DNA of 64,000 nt from an uncultured beta proteobacterium (lineage in GTDB: Bacteria; Pseudomonadota; Gammaproteobacteria; Burkholderiales; Burkholderiaceae_C): NCBI GenBank assembly GCA_903886275.1, contig CAISLN010000086.1, positions 17,212 to 81,211 on the forward strand, in the 5' to 3' direction. Shown here piece after piece: positions 46,327-54,423 of this stretch; positions within the stretch are counted from its first letter, which is position 1, and each line of letters begins with the position of its first letter. Both the position numbers and the translations under genes were made by a program. Under the pieces are notes generated by a model, which did no database searches, had not been told where the DNA came from, and worked only from the letters and a program-made list of their open reading frames with translations.

Positions 46327-47046
46327 ATGACCTATACAAGCTCCATTTTGTTGTGCGTGGCAGTGGCAGTAGCGTGTTATTTAGCCTGGCGGCTTGTGAC
46401 CCTGCGGGACCTGTTGGCGACCATGGTCAACGCACAGGAGGCCCAGGCGCTGGTGCAAGAGTTGCAAGCTGCCTTGGATGCACAAAGCGCCGAGAACCAT
46501 GCACTTCAAGTATCCGTTGCGCAGCAAGGCGCCCTGTGGGAAGCCCAAATGCAGCGCCTGCGCCAGGACGCCCAGCCCGAGGCCGTCGCCTTGCTCGCGC
46601 AAGGCCGGCAATCGGGTGCCACGGCGCTGGGCAGCAGCAAGGCCTTGGCCGGGGAAATCCTGACGCTGCTGGATGTGGCGAAAACCTTTGAGCGTTGGCA
46701 TGCCGACATGAACGAACTGATCATCCACAACCGTGCCATGCACGACAAAAATGACGAGTTCGCCTCCATCGTCAAGTACATGGTCATCGTCACGCTCAAC
46801 GCCTCTATCGAGGCGGCGAGGGCAGGAACCTCCGGTCGCGGGTTTGCAGTGGTGGCCGACGAAATGCGAAGCCTGGCGGCCCGCGCCCAAATCCTGTCGG
46901 AGGGCTATCGCAACAGCCTGTACCAAAACGACTTGATTACGACGACCACCTTCCAGGATCTGCAGGCCGGTGGAAAACTGATCATTGGTTCACTGACGGG
47001 ACTCAATTTGATCAACAACAAAATCCAGGACCAACTGTCCTCCTGA
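46327..47046 (+). CDS. Miniature methyl-accepting-chemotaxis-like protein
   Basis: 239 residues: one membrane helix (about 4-24), a coiled coil (33-85), then the MCP kinase-control tip, LNASIEAARAGTSGRGFAVVADEMRSLA by position 157-184. There is no ligand-binding domain, no HAMP and too little helix for normal methylation sites. It probably holds or tunes the CheA-like kinase encoded 31 bp upstream. The next gene starts 13 bp after its stop. Confidence 0.8.
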   Translation: MTYTSSILLCVAVAVACYLAWRLVTLRDLLATMVNAQEAQALVQELQAALDAQSAENHALQVSVAQQGALWEAQMQRLRQDAQPEAVALLAQGRQSGATALGSSKALAGEILTLLDVAKTFERWHADMNELIIHNRAMHDKNDEFASIVKYMVIVTLNASIEAARAGTSGRGFAVVADEMRSLAARAQILSEGYRNSLYQNDLITTTTFQDLQAGGKLIIGSLTGLNLINNKIQDQLSS

Positions 47047-47059
47047 GCAAGGAATCCCC

Positions 47060-47614
47060 ATGATCAGTCAAAGGGCGCGCGACAGTTTGGATCAGATGCT
47101 GATGCTGGGCATCCAGGCCAGCGTGGCGGGCGCCGCAGCGCAGACCTGCGAGATTTCCGTGCTGGACAATGCTGCCGATATCCAAGAGAGCAAGGTGGTG
47201 GTGTTGACAGCGGCGTCCTACCTGTTTCGCTTGTTGGTGTTGATCTATTTTTCGCCAGACGCCTCGACCAAGTCGCACTTTGCCCGCATCAACAACATCC
47301 ACCACAGCGACCGCACAGAACAAACCTTTCTGGATGCCATTCGGGAATGCGGAAACATTTGCTGTGGCAGCTTGAACCGCGAACTGGTGCGTGTGGTGCC
47401 CCATGTGGCCATGTCCACACCCAACATCATTGAACGCCAATGTGCCCATTATTTGGAGTCCCTCAATGGGGGCCACTTGCAACATTTCCGCGCCCTTACC
47501 GATGAGGGTCAACGACTGCATTTCAGCCTGTGTGTACGGCCCTATGCCCCTGTCGATTTCGAATGGACTGCAGAACCCGCTGCTGCCAACGCCGGCGAGA
47601 TGGAATTTTTCTAA
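47060..47614 (+). CDS. CheX/CheC-like protein
   Basis: 184 residues. The helix LDAIRECGNICCGSL has Glu96-x-x-Asn99 followed by a small residue, the catalytic pattern of CheX/CheC CheY-phosphatases; only one such helix is visible. A good AAGGA ribosome site precedes the ATG. Position between an MCP-like and a receiver/CheX gene supports a role in dephosphorylating the CheY encoded downstream. Overall similarity is weak, so moderate confidence. Confidence 0.6.
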   Translation: MISQRARDSLDQMLMLGIQASVAGAAAQTCEISVLDNAADIQESKVVVLTAASYLFRLLVLIYFSPDASTKSHFARINNIHHSDRTEQTFLDAIRECGNICCGSLNRELVRVVPHVAMSTPNIIERQCAHYLESLNGGHLQHFRALTDEGQRLHFSLCVRPYAPVDFEWTAEPAAANAGEMEFF

Positions 47615-47644
47615 TCGCACGGCACATTTAAAAAGGAAGCCAAA

Positions 47645-48619
47645 ATGAGCGATGACCCGACCATTGTGAGCAAGGTGCTGGTACTTGAAAGTGATGCTGC
47701 CTGTGTGGACCGCATCAAGACCTTTTGTGACGACAACCACCTAGTGGGGCTCAAGGTGCAGCCAGACAACGTCATGGCGGTGCTGCGCTCCAACCTGGAT
47801 CTGGGCGGAATTTTCCTCTCAGAGGCCTATGCCGACACTGCCCAGGGTGGCCTTTTACTGGCGCGAAAGATCCACAAGGTGCGCCCTGAATTGCCTATTT
47901 TTTTGCGCCGCGAGTCCAGCGACAGCTGGGACGATTTTCCAGACCGCGACCGGCATCTGTTCAGCGCCGTCTACACCCTGGCCTCCATGGCCAAGCTGCA
48001 AACTGCGATAGGCGAATTCATCTTCAGCAGGTCCTATCCAAACGCCTTGGTGCGTGGCATTTCGGAGATCGCGATCCCCGCACTCGAGAGTCAGTTCCAG
48101 TCCATGCGCGTCGAGGTCGAGGCCCCCTATCTGGTGCGCGACCGCCTGATCTTTGGCGAAATATTCACCTTGATTCCGCTGGAGAGCAGTTGGTGCAGGG
48201 GCTACATGATGCTGCAGACCGAAGAAGAGGCCTTGATGCATTTGGTGAAGGCCAAGAGGACCTTTGTCAACCCGGAAGATGCCTTTGACTTTCGCAACCT
48301 CAACGGCTTGCTGGGAGAAATAACCAATCTGATCTGGGGCGCCATGAAAAACCGCTTCTTGTCCACGCGCCGTGAAAGCGTTTACCAATCACAGGTTCCC
48401 CTCATCATCAACAACCTGCATCGCTACATTTCCTTTGGATCGGACAACCCGCAACTGTGTTTCAAATACACGGTATCCGATCCGAACCATAGCGCTATCA
48501 AACCACTGGTTCTGCAGCAGAAGTTTGTATTCAATCTGGATTGGTCCCCCGAGGACTTTTCTGAAAATGTCGTATCGGTAGACGAGTTGGTTTCGTCTGG
48601 CGAGTTGGAATTGTTTTAA
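47645..48619 (+). CDS. Degenerate receiver fused to a CheX-like domain
   Basis: 324 residues. Residues 9-130 look like a receiver fold (VSKVLVLESD start) but lack the acidic pair and the phosphoacceptor Asp (Ser-Glu at 59-60). Residues 135-300 resemble CheX, with NGLLGEITNLIWGAM giving Glu225-x-x-Asn228. Probably a CheY phosphatase or a non-enzymatic adaptor. Lies 17 bp before cheY. Confidence 0.65.
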   Translation: MSDDPTIVSKVLVLESDAACVDRIKTFCDDNHLVGLKVQPDNVMAVLRSNLDLGGIFLSEAYADTAQGGLLLARKIHKVRPELPIFLRRESSDSWDDFPDRDRHLFSAVYTLASMAKLQTAIGEFIFSRSYPNALVRGISEIAIPALESQFQSMRVEVEAPYLVRDRLIFGEIFTLIPLESSWCRGYMMLQTEEEALMHLVKAKRTFVNPEDAFDFRNLNGLLGEITNLIWGAMKNRFLSTRRESVYQSQVPLIINNLHRYISFGSDNPQLCFKYTVSDPNHSAIKPLVLQQKFVFNLDWSPEDFSENVVSVDELVSSGELELF

Positions 48620-48636
48620 ATAGAAAGAGGTTTGCC

Positions 48637-49005
48637 ATGGCACAGATATTGGTAGTGGATGACTCCAGCACGGTTCGCAACGAGGTCGGAGACTTTTTGC
48701 AAAAGAACGGGTTGAGCGTTGCGCTGGCGGTGGATGGACGCGACGGCCTGGTCAAACTCAAGGCCGACCCCGCCATCAAGCTGATCGTGTGCGACGTCAA
48801 TATGCCCAATATGGACGGGCTGACGATGGCCGAAAAGGTGCGCAGCGAGCTCAACAACAGCGCGGTCAACATTGTGATGCTGACCACCGAAAACTCACCC
48901 ATCATGAAGGAGCGCGGCAAGGCCGCTGGCATCAAGGGCTGGATCGTGAAACCGTTCAAAGGGGATGCCGTGTTGCCCTCTTTCAAAAAGCTCGTCGGCA
49001 TGTGA
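48637..49005 (+). CDS. CheY-like single-domain response regulator
   Basis: 122 residues, a receiver only, with all key residues: Asp8/Asp9, phosphoacceptor Asp53 (VCDVNMPNMDG), Thr83 and Lys105 (IVKPF). Expected to take phosphate from the CheA-like kinase upstream and to bind an unknown target. AAAGAGG ribosome site before the ATG. Last gene of the signalling run. Confidence 0.92.
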   Translation: MAQILVVDDSSTVRNEVGDFLQKNGLSVALAVDGRDGLVKLKADPAIKLIVCDVNMPNMDGLTMAEKVRSELNNSAVNIVMLTTENSPIMKERGKAAGIKGWIVKPFKGDAVLPSFKKLVGM

Positions 49006-49113
49006 ACCGAACTTCTGCCTGTTGTATCGCCGGCCAGACTGCGACCGGGCGCAGAGGACGCGCCACTGGCCACGCAGTACCATGCACCTTCCCATGCACC
49101 ACTTCCCACCTCC

Positions 49114-49719
49114 ATGCTAGACCGCCCTGCCGTGGCCCTGTTGCGCCCCCTGGTCAACGCGTTGGCCCGCGTTCTGGCGCGCACCGGCATGGGCGCCAAC
49201 CGCATCACGCTGCTGGGCTTTGCCATCGGACTGGGCGCGGCGCTGGCGATTGCGCTGGGCGCGTTTGTGAGCGGCGCGGCGCTGATCCTGCTGTCGCGCC
49301 TGTGCGATGCGCTCGATGGCGCGGTAGCGCGTCTAGGCCAGCCCACCGACGCCGGTGGCTTTCTGGACCTCACGTTGGACTTTTTGTTTTACGCCAGCAT
49401 CCCCCTGGCCTTTGCGCTTGCGCAGCCAGGCGATAACGCACTGGCGGCCGCTGTGTTGCTCACCGCCTTTATGGGCACCTGCTCCAGCTTTTTGGCCTTT
49501 GCGGCCTTTGCCGCCAAGCGCGGTCTTGCCAGCCTGGACTGGCCGGACAAGTCGCTCTATTTTTTGGGCGGCCTGACCGAGGCCACGGAAACGCTGGCGC
49601 TGTTCATGGCCATGTGCCTTTGGCCGCAGCACTTTGCGAGCCTGGCCTATGGCTTTGCCCTGCTCTGCGCCATCACCACCGCCAGCCGCATCGCTTGGGG
49701 TTGGAGGGCCTTTCGGTGA
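49114..49719 (+). CDS. CDP-alcohol phosphatidyltransferase family protein
   Basis: 201-residue membrane enzyme that would transfer a phosphatidyl group to an alcohol. The signature D65-xx-DG-xx-AR-x7-G-xxx-D-xxx-D (residues 65-89) is complete, so it should be active. Several membrane helices. The acceptor alcohol cannot be told. The stop overlaps the next gene start (GTGA), linking it to the VTT/oxidoreductase fusion. Confidence 0.88.
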   Translation: MLDRPAVALLRPLVNALARVLARTGMGANRITLLGFAIGLGAALAIALGAFVSGAALILLSRLCDALDGAVARLGQPTDAGGFLDLTLDFLFYASIPLAFALAQPGDNALAAAVLLTAFMGTCSSFLAFAAFAAKRGLASLDWPDKSLYFLGGLTEATETLALFMAMCLWPQHFASLAYGFALLCAITTASRIAWGWRAFR

Positions 49720-51884
49720 GGGCCGCGCGCTGGCTGGTGCTGGCCCTTTTACTGGGCACCCTGCTGCTGTTTTTTGCACTGGACCTGGGGCGCTTTCTGA
49801 CCCTGGCCATGCTGCAGCAGCGCCAGACCGAGCTGGCCGCCCTCTATGCCCTGCACCCCTGGGAATTGCGGCTTGGCTACTTTGCTTTGTATGTGGCGGT
49901 GGCCGCGCTGGCCCTGCCGGGTGCGGCCCTGTTGACGCTGGCCGGTGGCGCCATCTTTGGCTTTGGCTGGGGCTTAGGCCTGGTGTCCTTTGCCTCAAGC
50001 CTGGGTGCCACGCTGAGCTTTTGGATGGCGCGCTTGCTGCTGCGCGAGCTGGTGCAAACCCGCTTTGCCACCTCCTTGGCCGAGATCGACGCCGGTGTGC
50101 AGCGCGCCGGTTGGCTCTACCTGCTGAGCCTGCGCCTGATTCCAGTGGTGCCGTTTTTTCTGATCAACCTGACCATGGGACTGACCCAGCTGCGCGCATC
50201 CACCTTTTACCTGGTCAGCCAGTTGGGCATGCTGGTGGGTACGGCGGTCTATGTGAATGCCGGCATTGAGCTGGGCCAACTGCGCAGCCTGTCCGATGTA
50301 GCAAGCCCCACCCTGCTGGGGTCGCTTGCGCTGCTGGGGCTGTTTCCGGTGCTGGTGCACCGCGCCAGCAGGCATATGGAAAAGCTGCGCGTCTTTGCCC
50401 CCTGGCGCAGCGCAAGGCCAAAAACCTTTGACCGCAACCTGGTGGTGATTGGCGCCGGCGCCGGCGGCCTGGTGAGCGCCTATATCGCGGCGGCCGCCCG
50501 GGCGAAGGTGACGCTGGTGGAGGCAAATGCCATGGGTGGCGACTGCCTCAACACGGGCTGCGTGCCCAGCAAGGCCCTGATCCGCAGCGCAAAACTCGCG
50601 CAGCAAATGCGCCACGCGGCCACCTATGGGCTGCACCCGGTGGAGCCCCGCTTTGATTTCAAACTGCTGATGCAGCGGGTGCAACAGGTGATTGCCGATA
50701 TTGCCCCGCACGACAGCGTTGCGCGCTACACCGCCCTGGGTGTGGATGTGGTGCTGGGCCACGCGAAGATCACCAACCCCTGGACCGTGGAGATCGCGCT
50801 ACAGGGCGGCGGCACGCAGGTTCTCACCACGCGCAGCATCGTGATTGCCGCCGGTGCACGCCCGGTGCTGCCCGCCCTGCCCGGCCTGGAGGCCGTGGGC
50901 GCACTCACCAGCGACACGCTGTGGGCGCATCTCGCCACGCTGGAGAGCCTGCCCAAACGCTGGGTGGTGCTGGGTGGCGGGCCCATAGGCTGCGAGCTGG
51001 CACAGGCCTTTGCCCGCCTGGGCGCCGAGGTGACGCAGGTGGAGGTGGCCGAGCGATTGCTGCTGCGCGAAGACGCAGAGGTGTCTGCCCTGACCCAGGC
51101 CGCACTGCAGGCCGATGGCGTGCGCTTGCTCACCAGCCACCAGGCGCTGCGCTGCGAGCTGCAGGGCGACGGTAAATTCTTGGTGCTACGGCACCTGGGC
51201 CAGAACCAGGAGCTGCGCTTGCCGTTTGACTGCCTGCTCTGCGCCGTGGGCCGCGAGGCGCGCCTGACGGGTTACGGCCTGGAGGCGCTGGGCATTCCCA
51301 CCGCCAAGACACTGCTCACCGACGATTGCCTACAAACCCTGTACCCCAACATCTATGCGGCCGGTGATGTGGCAGGCCCCTACCAGCTCACCCATGTGGC
51401 CGCGCACCAGGCCTGGGTGGCCACGGTGAATGCGCTGTTTGGCGACTTCAAGCGCTTTCGCGTCAGCTACAAGGCGATTCCACAGGTCACCTTTGTGGAC
51501 CCCGAGGTGGCCCGCGTCGGCCTCAATGAGCAGGAGGCCAAGGCGCAGGGCCTGGCCTATGCGCTCACGCGCTATGACCTAGCGGAGCTTGACCGTGCCA
51601 TTGCCGACGGCGCGGCACGCGGCTTTGTGAAGGTGCTGACGGTGCCGGGCAAGGACCGCATTCTGGGCGTCACCATCGTGGGCGCCCAGGCCGGCGAGTT
51701 GCTGGCCGAGTATGTGCTGGCCATGCAGCATGGCCTGGGGCTGAACAAGATTTTGGGCACGGTGCACGCCTACCCCACCCTGGCCGAGGCCAACAAGGCC
51801 GCCGCCGGCCAGTGGCGCCGCGCCCACCCGCCCGAGACGCTGCTGCGCTGGGTGCAACGCTTTCACGACTGGCGGCGCGGCTAA
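49716..51884 (+). CDS. Fusion of VTT (TVP38/TMEM64) membrane domain and pyridine nucleotide-disulfide oxidoreductase
   Basis: 722 residues from a GTG at 49716. Residues 1-215 are a DedA-related VTT membrane domain with the RLIPVVPF motif (140-147) and Gly-rich LAGGAIFGFGWGLGL. Residues 240-722 are a flavoprotein of the mercuric-reductase/lipoamide-dehydrogenase type: FAD motif VVIGAGAGG, redox disulfide Cys277-x4-Cys282 in GGDCLNTGC, NAD motif GGGPIGCE, and the active-site HAYPT near the C-terminus. The N-terminal Cys pair of MerA is missing. This fusion is recurrent in Proteobacteria; its substrate is not known. Confidence 0.9.
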   Translation: MRAARWLVLALLLGTLLLFFALDLGRFLTLAMLQQRQTELAALYALHPWELRLGYFALYVAVAALALPGAALLTLAGGAIFGFGWGLGLVSFASSLGATLSFWMARLLLRELVQTRFATSLAEIDAGVQRAGWLYLLSLRLIPVVPFFLINLTMGLTQLRASTFYLVSQLGMLVGTAVYVNAGIELGQLRSLSDVASPTLLGSLALLGLFPVLVHRASRHMEKLRVFAPWRSARPKTFDRNLVVIGAGAGGLVSAYIAAAARAKVTLVEANAMGGDCLNTGCVPSKALIRSAKLAQQMRHAATYGLHPVEPRFDFKLLMQRVQQVIADIAPHDSVARYTALGVDVVLGHAKITNPWTVEIALQGGGTQVLTTRSIVIAAGARPVLPALPGLEAVGALTSDTLWAHLATLESLPKRWVVLGGGPIGCELAQAFARLGAEVTQVEVAERLLLREDAEVSALTQAALQADGVRLLTSHQALRCELQGDGKFLVLRHLGQNQELRLPFDCLLCAVGREARLTGYGLEALGIPTAKTLLTDDCLQTLYPNIYAAGDVAGPYQLTHVAAHQAWVATVNALFGDFKRFRVSYKAIPQVTFVDPEVARVGLNEQEAKAQGLAYALTRYDLAELDRAIADGAARGFVKVLTVPGKDRILGVTIVGAQAGELLAEYVLAMQHGLGLNKILGTVHAYPTLAEANKAAAGQWRRAHPPETLLRWVQRFHDWRRG

Positions 51885-51925
51885 GCGTTAACCCCGATGC
51901 CCACCTGCACACAACAAGGCCCACC

Positions 51926-53086
51926 ATGAACAACGCCTCCGATCCAACGCTCGCCGCGCCGCGCACTTGCGGGCCAGCACGCCAGTTGCTGCTGCTGGGT
52001 GCCGGCCACGCCCATGTGCAGTTGCTGGCGCACATGGCCCGCTCGCCCTGGGCCGATGCCCAGGTCACCCTGATCGCACCCTATGACCGGCAGCTGTATT
52101 CCGGCATGGTGCCGGGCTTTGTGGCGGGCCACTATGCGCTAGAGGACTGCGTGATCCCGCTCACACCCCTGGTGCAGCGCAGCGGCATACGCTGGCTGCA
52201 GCGCAGCGTGCGCGCCCTGGATGCCCAGGCGCAGACCGTCACCTTGGACGATGGAAGTTGCCTGCACTTTGACTGGCTGTCGATCAACACCGGGGCGGCA
52301 CAAAACCGCGCGCAAATTGAAAAAGCCATCCCGGGCGCCTGCGAACATGCGCTGTTTGTCCGCCCGATTGAAACCTTCGGCAATCTCTGGCCCCAAGTGG
52401 TGGAAATGGCCGGCACGCGCGCCCTGCGCTTTGCCGTCATAGGCGCGGGTGCCGCCGGTATGGAACTGGCAATGGCCATGCGCCAGCGCCTGCCCCATGC
52501 ATCGGTCACCCTGCTCCACGGCGACACGCCGCTGGGTGCGGGCTACTCCGACAAGGTGCAGGCCAGGCTGAAGGCGGCGCTGCTGGCGCGCCACATCACC
52601 CTGCTGGCGGACAGCGCAACCGGGCTGCGTGCGGGTGCGCTACAACTGGCCAGCGGAAACAGTCTGGTCTGCGATGTGCCGCTGCTGGCCATTGGCGCCC
52701 AGGCACCGTGCTGGCTGCAAAGCAGCGGACTGGCGTTGGACGCGCAAGGTTTTGTGGCGGTGGATGCCTGCCAGCGCTCCACCAGCCACGGCCAGGTGTT
52801 TGCCGCCGGCGACATCAGCAGCCGCACCGACCGCACGCTGGCGCGCAGCGGGGTGTATGCCGTGCGCGCCGGTCCGGCCCTGGTCATGAATTTGGTGGCG
52901 GCGCTGTCCGGGCGGCCACTGAAAGAACACCAACCGCCACAGCACACCTTGAACCTGATTTCCTGTGGTGACCGCTGGGCCATCGCGAGTTGGGGGCGCT
53001 ACAGCGTCCAGGGGCGCTGGGTCTGGCGGCTCAAAGACTGGATAGACCGGCGTTTTTTACGCCCTTACCAGCCACCCGAGGAGTGA
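51926..53086 (+). CDS. FAD-dependent oxidoreductase, NDH-2/SelD-N-terminal-like
   Basis: 386 residues with two dinucleotide-binding folds: LLLLGAGHAHVQLL at the N-terminus and FAVIGAGAAGMELAM in the middle, plus the FAD-closing motif VFAAGDIS. The GAGHAH form and YSGMVPGFVAGHY segment are typical of the flavoprotein found alone or fused to selenophosphate synthetase. No selD is visible here. Follows the VTT fusion by 41 bp and is probably in the same operon. Confidence 0.85.
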   Translation: MNNASDPTLAAPRTCGPARQLLLLGAGHAHVQLLAHMARSPWADAQVTLIAPYDRQLYSGMVPGFVAGHYALEDCVIPLTPLVQRSGIRWLQRSVRALDAQAQTVTLDDGSCLHFDWLSINTGAAQNRAQIEKAIPGACEHALFVRPIETFGNLWPQVVEMAGTRALRFAVIGAGAAGMELAMAMRQRLPHASVTLLHGDTPLGAGYSDKVQARLKAALLARHITLLADSATGLRAGALQLASGNSLVCDVPLLAIGAQAPCWLQSSGLALDAQGFVAVDACQRSTSHGQVFAAGDISSRTDRTLARSGVYAVRAGPALVMNLVAALSGRPLKEHQPPQHTLNLISCGDRWAIASWGRYSVQGRWVWRLKDWIDRRFLRPYQPPEE

Positions 53087-53124
53087 GTGCTGCACCCAAG
53101 CCCTGTCAATCGACGGGCCGCGCG

Positions 53125-53640
53125 CTAGATCCTCTCGTTGCCCGGGATCTTGCTGGGCTTGTAGGTCAGCACCTGTTTGGCCAGGTCTCCAGAAATCTGC
53201 GTAGGTTGGACGGGCGCTGGCCGGTTCAACTGGTTTGCCACCTGCTCCACCTGCACGGCGCTGGCGCTGGCGGTCCACATCGACTTGAGGTTGTCCATCA
53301 ACATCTGTGAAATCGGCTTTTGCGGCGGGACTTCCACCTTTTCGGCGACCGGTTTGCGAAGCGTCCAGTCATGCGGTGCCTGCGGGGTGGCGGCACTGCG
53401 TTTGGACGGATCCGGCACACTGGTGTAGGTGGGCTCGCCCTCATTGGGCAGCGCCTTCACGCCGGACTGCAGCGCCGGATTGACCATGTTGATCACACCG
53501 GGCGTGGGCTCCACAGGCGCACTGGCCTGCACAGAGGGATTGACGGGCGCGACCGGAATGACCGTACCGGCCCTTGACAGCACCGCATCCGCAACCACGG
53601 GCCGCAAATTGGGAGATCTTTCAATGGATGGTAGCGACAC
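53125..53640 (-). CDS. Pro/Val-rich hypothetical protein
   Basis: 171 residues from a GTG; no signal peptide, helix or known motif. Proline is frequent throughout and the middle is likely disordered; a short amphipathic helix is possible at ISQMLMDNLKSMWTASAS. It converges with the FAD oxidoreductase gene. A GGAGG-like run lies upstream (GGAGGGGG on the coding strand) but about 20 bases from the start, so the start is uncertain. Confidence 0.6.
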   Translation of the reverse strand: MSLPSIERSPNLRPVVADAVLSRAGTVIPVAPVNPSVQASAPVEPTPGVINMVNPALQSGVKALPNEGEPTYTSVPDPSKRSAATPQAPHDWTLRKPVAEKVEVPPQKPISQMLMDNLKSMWTASASAVQVEQVANQLNRPAPVQPTQISGDLAKQVLTYKPSKIPGNERI

Positions 53641-53726
53641 TTTGATTCAGGCTCGAGGCCCCCTCCAGTTACTTTATTTGCTTAACGTCCCTTTCATAAC
53701 GGCAGAATTGGCCGGTAATTGAGGCC

Positions 53727-53750
53727 TATTTTCAAAAACACTTGAAAATA
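53727..53750. terminator. AT-rich inverted repeat TATTTTCAA-N6-TTGAAAATA
   Basis: Perfect 9-base arms with a 6-base loop, followed by an A run on the plus strand (a T run lies before it on the minus strand). Lies between two minus-strand genes. It may be a weak terminator for the RskA-like gene or a regulator site; the stem has only two G-C pairs. Confidence 0.35.
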
Positions 53751-53846
53751 AAAATGCGAATGCAAAAAAGCCCGCACACCCAAGCGCCCGCAAAAATACC
53801 TTGGGTGGCGCAGCGGCCCAGCGCTTAGAGGCTGCAGCCGACCGGT

Positions 53847-54365
53847 TTAGAGCGCCTTGCGGATCACCATACCGGTGAACAGATAGGGCAGACGCGGCGT
53901 CCGGCCATCGATGGCACCGCCCTTTTTCTCCACGCTGATGCCCAAGCGTGGCTCACCGGCCAGCGTTTGCGCGCTGGCGCTCAGGTGCAGTGTCTTGAGT
54001 TTGGGGGTCAGCACCCCCAAGGAACGCGCCGCACCGCCTTCGGGCAGGGCCCAAAGCTGCAGGCTGTCTTCCATGCCTTCGACGACCGCGTTGAGGCGCT
54101 GCAGTTGCAGATCCTGCTCGCCAGAGACCTGCGTCAGCAGCAGGGCCGGCTCGCCCTTGTCGTCCAGCAACACTGCCACATACTGCAGTTGCGCGGTTTG
54201 CTGCAACTTGTGCTGCAGATCGCCTACCTGGGCCTTGAACTGCTCGAACATGCTCCAGCCTGACGCGGCACCCAGCAGCAGCAAGAGCAGGCAAAAAATA
54301 GTGGCCGCGCGCCAGTAGCCGGGCGGGCCGCTGGATGGGGTTGCGCTTGTGTCGAGGGAATCCAT
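53847..54365 (-). CDS. Orphan anti-sigma-factor-like membrane protein (RskA C-terminal domain)
   Basis: 172 residues: short cytoplasmic start, one membrane helix (about 18-37), then a periplasmic RskA-type domain (YVAVLLDDKGEPALL and LQLWALPEGGAARSLG). The usual N-terminal zinc-binding anti-sigma domain is absent, and no sigma-factor gene is adjacent. Start at ATG 54365; a TTG at 54395 is possible. Real anti-sigma function is therefore doubtful. Confidence 0.75.
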   Translation of the reverse strand: MDSLDTSATPSSGPPGYWRAATIFCLLLLLLGAASGWSMFEQFKAQVGDLQHKLQQTAQLQYVAVLLDDKGEPALLLTQVSGEQDLQLQRLNAVVEGMEDSLQLWALPEGGAARSLGVLTPKLKTLHLSASAQTLAGEPRLGISVEKKGGAIDGRTPRLPYLFTGMVIRKAL

Positions 54366-54423
54366 GGGGATGAAAGTGTCCGGGTTATGGGTCAAGGCTT
54401 GACCGGGGTTGATTGTGGCAGCC

